A DNA stretch of 64,000 nucleotides from Sphingobium sufflavum (GTDB lineage: Bacteria > Pseudomonadota > Alphaproteobacteria > Sphingomonadales > Sphingomonadaceae), in the NCBI RefSeq assembly GCF_021403115.1, contig NZ_JAJSSH010000009.1:154595-218594 (forward strand), read 5' to 3'. Position 1 is the first letter of the stretch. The number at the start of each line of letters is the position of its first letter. The notes under the pieces are model-generated. The model searched no databases. It saw nothing but the letters and a program-made list of their open reading frames with translations, and was not told the origin of the DNA. Below, piece by piece: positions 61,238-64,000 of the stretch. Position numbers and translations under genes: made by a program.

Positions 61238-61861
61238 ATGACCGACCTCATCTTCTACACAAATCCCCAGTCACGCGGTCGGATCGCCCGCTGGATGCTG
61301 GAGGAAGTGGGCGCGCCCTATCGCACCGCAGTGCTGGACTATGCCACCGCCATGAAGGCACCCGACTATCTCGCGATCAACCCGATGGGCAAGGTGCCCG
61401 CCATCGTCCACGACGGGCGGGTCGTGACGGAATGTGCCGCCATCTGCGCCTATCTCGCCGACGCCTTCCCCCAAGCCGGTCTGGCACCGTCCACCACCGA
61501 CCGCGCGGATTATTATCGCTGGATGTTCTTCGTCGCCGGGCCACTGGAAGCCGCCGTCACCACAAAGGCGCTGCATGTGACCGTTGCCGAGGAACAGAAG
61601 CGGATGGTCGGGTTCGGCAGTCTGGAGGATGTGCTCGCGACGCTCGAAGCCCTGCTGTCGACGCGCGACTATGTGACGGGGAGCGGCTTTACCGCTGCGG
61701 ATGTCTATGTCGGCGCGCATCTGCGCTGGGGTATGGGCTTCGGCACGATCCCCGCCAGCCCCGTCTTTACCGCGTATTCGGACAGGCTCGGCGAACGCCC
61801 CGCGCTCATCCGCGCCACCGCCATGGACAATGCCCTCACTCCTACCCGGCCCGCAGGCTGA
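61238..61861 (+). CDS. Glutathione S-transferase family protein
   Basis: A 207-residue GST. The thioredoxin-like N domain has FYTNPQSRGRIARWMLEEVG and AINPMGKVPAIVHDGRVVTE with the cis-Pro; the Glu/Ser pair TECAAICAYLAD follows. The helical C domain ends in YVTGSGFTAADVYVGAHLRW. Ser8-Arg in the first motif is a likely active site. ATG 61238 follows CAGGAGAGCTT. Substrate unknown. Confidence 0.9.
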   Translation: MTDLIFYTNPQSRGRIARWMLEEVGAPYRTAVLDYATAMKAPDYLAINPMGKVPAIVHDGRVVTECAAICAYLADAFPQAGLAPSTTDRADYYRWMFFVAGPLEAAVTTKALHVTVAEEQKRMVGFGSLEDVLATLEALLSTRDYVTGSGFTAADVYVGAHLRWGMGFGTIPASPVFTAYSDRLGERPALIRATAMDNALTPTRPAG

Positions 61862-61887
61862 CACCCATCGCAATGGCCCAACGAAAA

Positions 61888-61914
61888 ACGGCCCGGAAAT
61901 CGCTTCCGGGCCGT
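61888..61914. terminator. Bidirectional terminator between GST and BI-1 genes
   Basis: ACGGCCCGGAA and TTCCGGGCCGT form a perfect 11-base stem around ATCGC, with AAAA before it. Convergent genes on both sides. Confidence 0.82.
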
Positions 61915-61939
61915 CTTCATTCGGGTTGCAGGGCGGCGA

Positions 61940-62677
61940 TTACTCGCGATTGCCCAGGAAGCGCAGCAGGAACATGAACATGTTGATAAAGTCGAGGTAG
62001 AGCGACAGCGCGCCCATCACGATGGTCTTACCCATCATGTCCGTACCCGCGACATAAGCATACATGCCCTTGATCTTCTGCGTGTCATAGGCGGTCAGGC
62101 CCGCGAACAGCAGCACGCCGATGAAGCTGATCGCGAGATCGAGCGCCGACGACTTCAGGAAGATGTTGATGAGCGAGGCGACCAGCAGGCCGACCACACC
62201 CATGATCAGGAAGGTGCCGAAACCCGACAGATCCTTCTTGGTGGTGTAGCCGAACAGGCTAAGGCCCGCGAAGGCAGCCGCCGTCGCAAAGAAGGTCTGC
62301 GCGATCGACGCCTGGGTATAGACCAGGAAGATCGACGACAACGACAGGCCCATCACCGCCGCATACGCCCAGAACAGGCCCTGCGCCGCTGCCGTGGACA
62401 GCTTGTTGATGCCAAAGCTCAGTACCATCACGAAGGCCAGCGGGGCGAACATGATGACATATTTCAGCAGGCCGGGGCCGCCCAATATCTGGGCTGCCAG
62501 ACCGCTCTGCGCGAACAGCAGCGCGACGACGCCCGTCAGCAGCACGCCGCTCGCCATGTAATTATATACGGACAGCATATAGGACCGCAGGCCGGCATCA
62601 TAGCCGACGGACTGCGCTCCGGCGGCGGGGCTGTTCATACCCACAGCCGAAGTTGGGGAATCACGCCAGTCAGCCAT
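61940..62677 (-). CDS. Bax inhibitor-1/YccA family protein
   Basis: A 245-residue inner-membrane protein with seven helices of the BI-1 (TMBIM) family: AGLRSYMLSVYNYMASGVLL, IMFAPLAFVMVLSFGINKLS, FFATAAAFAGLSLFGYTTKK, GLTAYDTQKIKGMY (the di-aspartyl segment), and LYLDFINMFMFLLRFLGNRE. Members are pH-sensitive calcium leak channels or modulators of the FtsH protease; role here is inferred. Divergent from thpR. Confidence 0.93.
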   Translation of the reverse strand: MADWRDSPTSAVGMNSPAAGAQSVGYDAGLRSYMLSVYNYMASGVLLTGVVALLFAQSGLAAQILGGPGLLKYVIMFAPLAFVMVLSFGINKLSTAAAQGLFWAYAAVMGLSLSSIFLVYTQASIAQTFFATAAAFAGLSLFGYTTKKDLSGFGTFLIMGVVGLLVASLINIFLKSSALDLAISFIGVLLFAGLTAYDTQKIKGMYAYVAGTDMMGKTIVMGALSLYLDFINMFMFLLRFLGNRE

Positions 62678-62797
62678 TGCAATTCGTCTCCTTCACACGC
62701 CCATCCATGGGCGGCTCCCTCGAATATCGGACTTCGGGGGACGGAATTCAAGGAAAACCGGATTGCCCGATTGTGGCTGACATAGGATGAGGGAGGG

Positions 62798-63334
62798 ATG
62801 GACGCCCGCCTCTTCTATGCCCTGATGCCTTCGGAGGCGCTTGTCGCCTCCCTTCAGCCCGTGATGAAAGGCGTGGCGGGCGCGCGCTGGCAGACGCCAG
62901 AACAGCTTCATCTGACCCTGCGGTTTGTCGGGCAAGCCCCGGCGCGCATGGTGGACGATCTCGCCGCTGCGCTGCACTCTATTCCTCCGGAACTGCCGCC
63001 GCTCACTCTGTCCGGCGTGGGCTATTTCGACACGCGCGGGCACCCCAATGCCCTATGGGTCGGGCTGGAGCCGAGGGAAGCGCTGACCGTCCTGCACCGG
63101 AAACTCGACCGCGCCTGCCAGATCGCCGGGCTGGCGGCGGAGCGCCGCCACTATATTCCGCACATCACCGTCGCCCGCCTGCCTCGCAGTTGTGGCCCCA
63201 TCGACCGGTGGATCGGGGATCACGCGGGTCTGTCAGGGATAGCGGCCCGCTTTACCCGGTGCAGCCTTGTCGAAAGCATCCTGACCCATGACGGCAGCCA
63301 TTATGAGGAACTGGCCTCGGTGCCTGTCCGCTGA
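62798..63334 (+). CDS. thpR: RNA 2',3'-cyclic phosphodiesterase
   Basis: A 178-residue 2H phosphoesterase (LigT/ThpR) that opens 2',3'-cyclic phosphates of RNA. The two HxTx motifs are HLTLRFVG and HITVARLP; the start MDARLFYALMP is typical. Length fits. The 287 bases after it contain no supported gene. Confidence 0.92.
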   Translation: MDARLFYALMPSEALVASLQPVMKGVAGARWQTPEQLHLTLRFVGQAPARMVDDLAAALHSIPPELPPLTLSGVGYFDTRGHPNALWVGLEPREALTVLHRKLDRACQIAGLAAERRHYIPHITVARLPRSCGPIDRWIGDHAGLSGIAARFTRCSLVESILTHDGSHYEELASVPVR

Positions 63335-63559
63335 GCCTTGTGACGACCGCCACGAGGGGGTTGCTTGGGTCGCTCCGGACATCGGCAGAGAACCGCAACG
63401 ATACCGTAATGCCGTCCCCGACCCCGATGCAGCACGAGGGAGAGCCAGCGCAGGCCAGAAGACTGCATTTCGTGCGCCACCGCAAGTCGCGCCCATAACC
63501 CCATGCCGCTTGGGCAGAGCCAGGACGCCACTCGCCCTCCCCACATCTGTCGCGCAAAC

Positions 63560-63595
63560 GAAAAAGGGGACCGGCTCGCGCCGATCCCCCTTCGT
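63560..63595 (-). terminator. Terminator of the OmpA-family gene
   Basis: A GC-rich imperfect hairpin (AAGGGG-ACCGGC...GCCG-ATCCCCCTT) lies 27 bases after the OmpA-family stop on the minus strand and is followed by T's (AAAAA on the plus strand). Confidence 0.6.
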
Positions 63596-63621
63596 CATCA
63601 GACCCGAAGGCCCGATAAATC

Positions 63622-64000
63622 TTACTGACCGGAACCCGGACCGTAGGTGATTTCCACGCGACGGTTCTGCAGCTCGCGAACGCCATCGGCGGTCTCGACG
63701 CGGGGACGGCTCTCACCGAACGCTTCGCTGGAGATGACGCCGTCAGGGATGCCCTTCGAGGACAGGTAGCCACGGACAGCCGTGTTACGACGCTCGGACA
63801 GGCCGAGGTTGTACTTGGGCGTGCCCGACTTATCGGCGTGACCTGCCAGCAGAACCTGCGCGTTGCCGCAGTTCGCATAGGCCGAAACCGCGTTGTCGAG
63901 GATGGTGGCGGCGTCAGGCGTGACGTCCGAACGATCCCACTCGAAGAACACGATGTACGGTCCAGGGGTGCACTGCGCCACCGGCGGGGGCGGCGGGGGC
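63622..64000 (-). CDS. OmpA-family outer-membrane protein (3' part)
   Basis: The C-terminal 125 residues of an OmpA-family protein whose 5' part lies right of the window. A Pro-rich linker (PPPPPPVAQ) precedes the OmpA peptidoglycan-binding domain: GPYIVFFEWDRSDVTPDAAT, LLAGHADKSGTPKYNLGLS and SERRNTAVRGYLSSKG, then ESRPRVETADGV and NRRVEITYG. The Asp and Arg that grip diaminopimelate are present. The Met in the middle of the linker region is a GTG within the gene, not the start. Confidence 0.92.
   Translation of the reverse strand, partial: PPPPPPVAQCTPGPYIVFFEWDRSDVTPDAATILDNAVSAYANCGNAQVLLAGHADKSGTPKYNLGLSERRNTAVRGYLSSKGIPDGVISSEAFGESRPRVETADGVRELQNRRVEITYGPGSGQ

Noticed and set aside
1..64000. 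tRNA, rRNA, CRISPR array or insertion sequence
   Set aside because: No intergenic stretch shows a cloverleaf, rRNA segment, regularly spaced repeats or transposase-like frame.

Overview
The window is GC-rich chromosomal DNA from an alphaproteobacterium, most likely a member of the Sphingomonadaceae (Sphingobium/Sphingomonas type). The signs are the rne - amidase - PBP1a - prfB order, GapR (DUF2312), DUF1244, DUF3035 and cysteine-free L36 proteins, a GAAC-N7-GAAC SOS box, exosortase-A-associated glycosylation genes and a TonB receptor cluster. Genus is inference. I saw no rRNA, tRNA, CRISPR array, transposase or prophage structure.

Layout. 1-8.6 kb: 5' part of rne (minus) behind a hairpin-rich leader, then plus-strand cell-wall and translation genes (amidase, small basic protein, HAD phosphatase, PBP1a, RF2, a lipoprotein-like methyltransferase). 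8.6-16.9 kb: an accessory stretch with an HTTM-like membrane protein and partner, a frameshifted VOC gene, an unusual GNAT / JmjC-cupin / GNAT group, an MFS exporter, a Pr6Pr membrane protein and a DUF4349 lipoprotein. 16.9-21.8 kb: a large transglutaminase/DUF2126 protein and an S24 (LexA/CI-like) repressor, divergent from two small unknown genes across a compact operator region. 21.8-25.8 kb: exosortase-A-associated glycosyltransferase and O-ligase with an unlisted 55-codon gene between them; no exosortase is present. 25.9-33.9 kb: transaldolase, PriA, SDR, an Ada protein without its C-terminal methyltransferase domain, HAD hydrolase, serine protease and a short LOV photoreceptor. 33.9-39.4 kb: a probable metal-uptake operon (DUF2946, TonB receptor, PepSY protein), a decayed carboxymuconolactone-decarboxylase-like gene and a Zur-type regulator. 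39.4-46.5 kb: dxs, then ribF, ileS, lspA and a DUF3035 lipoprotein on the other strand. 46.6-54.8 kb: hydrolase, second broken VOC gene, purE-purK-folA, GGDEF protein, acyltransferase, gpmA, dienelactone hydrolase. 54.8-64 kb: M14 carboxypeptidase with DUF4136 lipoprotein, rpmJ, pyk, DUF1244-GapR-YbjQ group, GST, BI-1, thpR and the 3' part of an OmpA-family gene.

Most genes are core housekeeping. The points worth follow-up are the S24/SOS-box locus, the GNAT-JmjC-GNAT group, the truncated Ada, three frameshifted enzyme genes, the TTG-started short LOV protein, a low-GC patch inside the ileS editing domain, and three copies of a REP-like element, one of them framed by 30-base inverted repeats. 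All coordinates and motifs were read by eye; no homology search was run.
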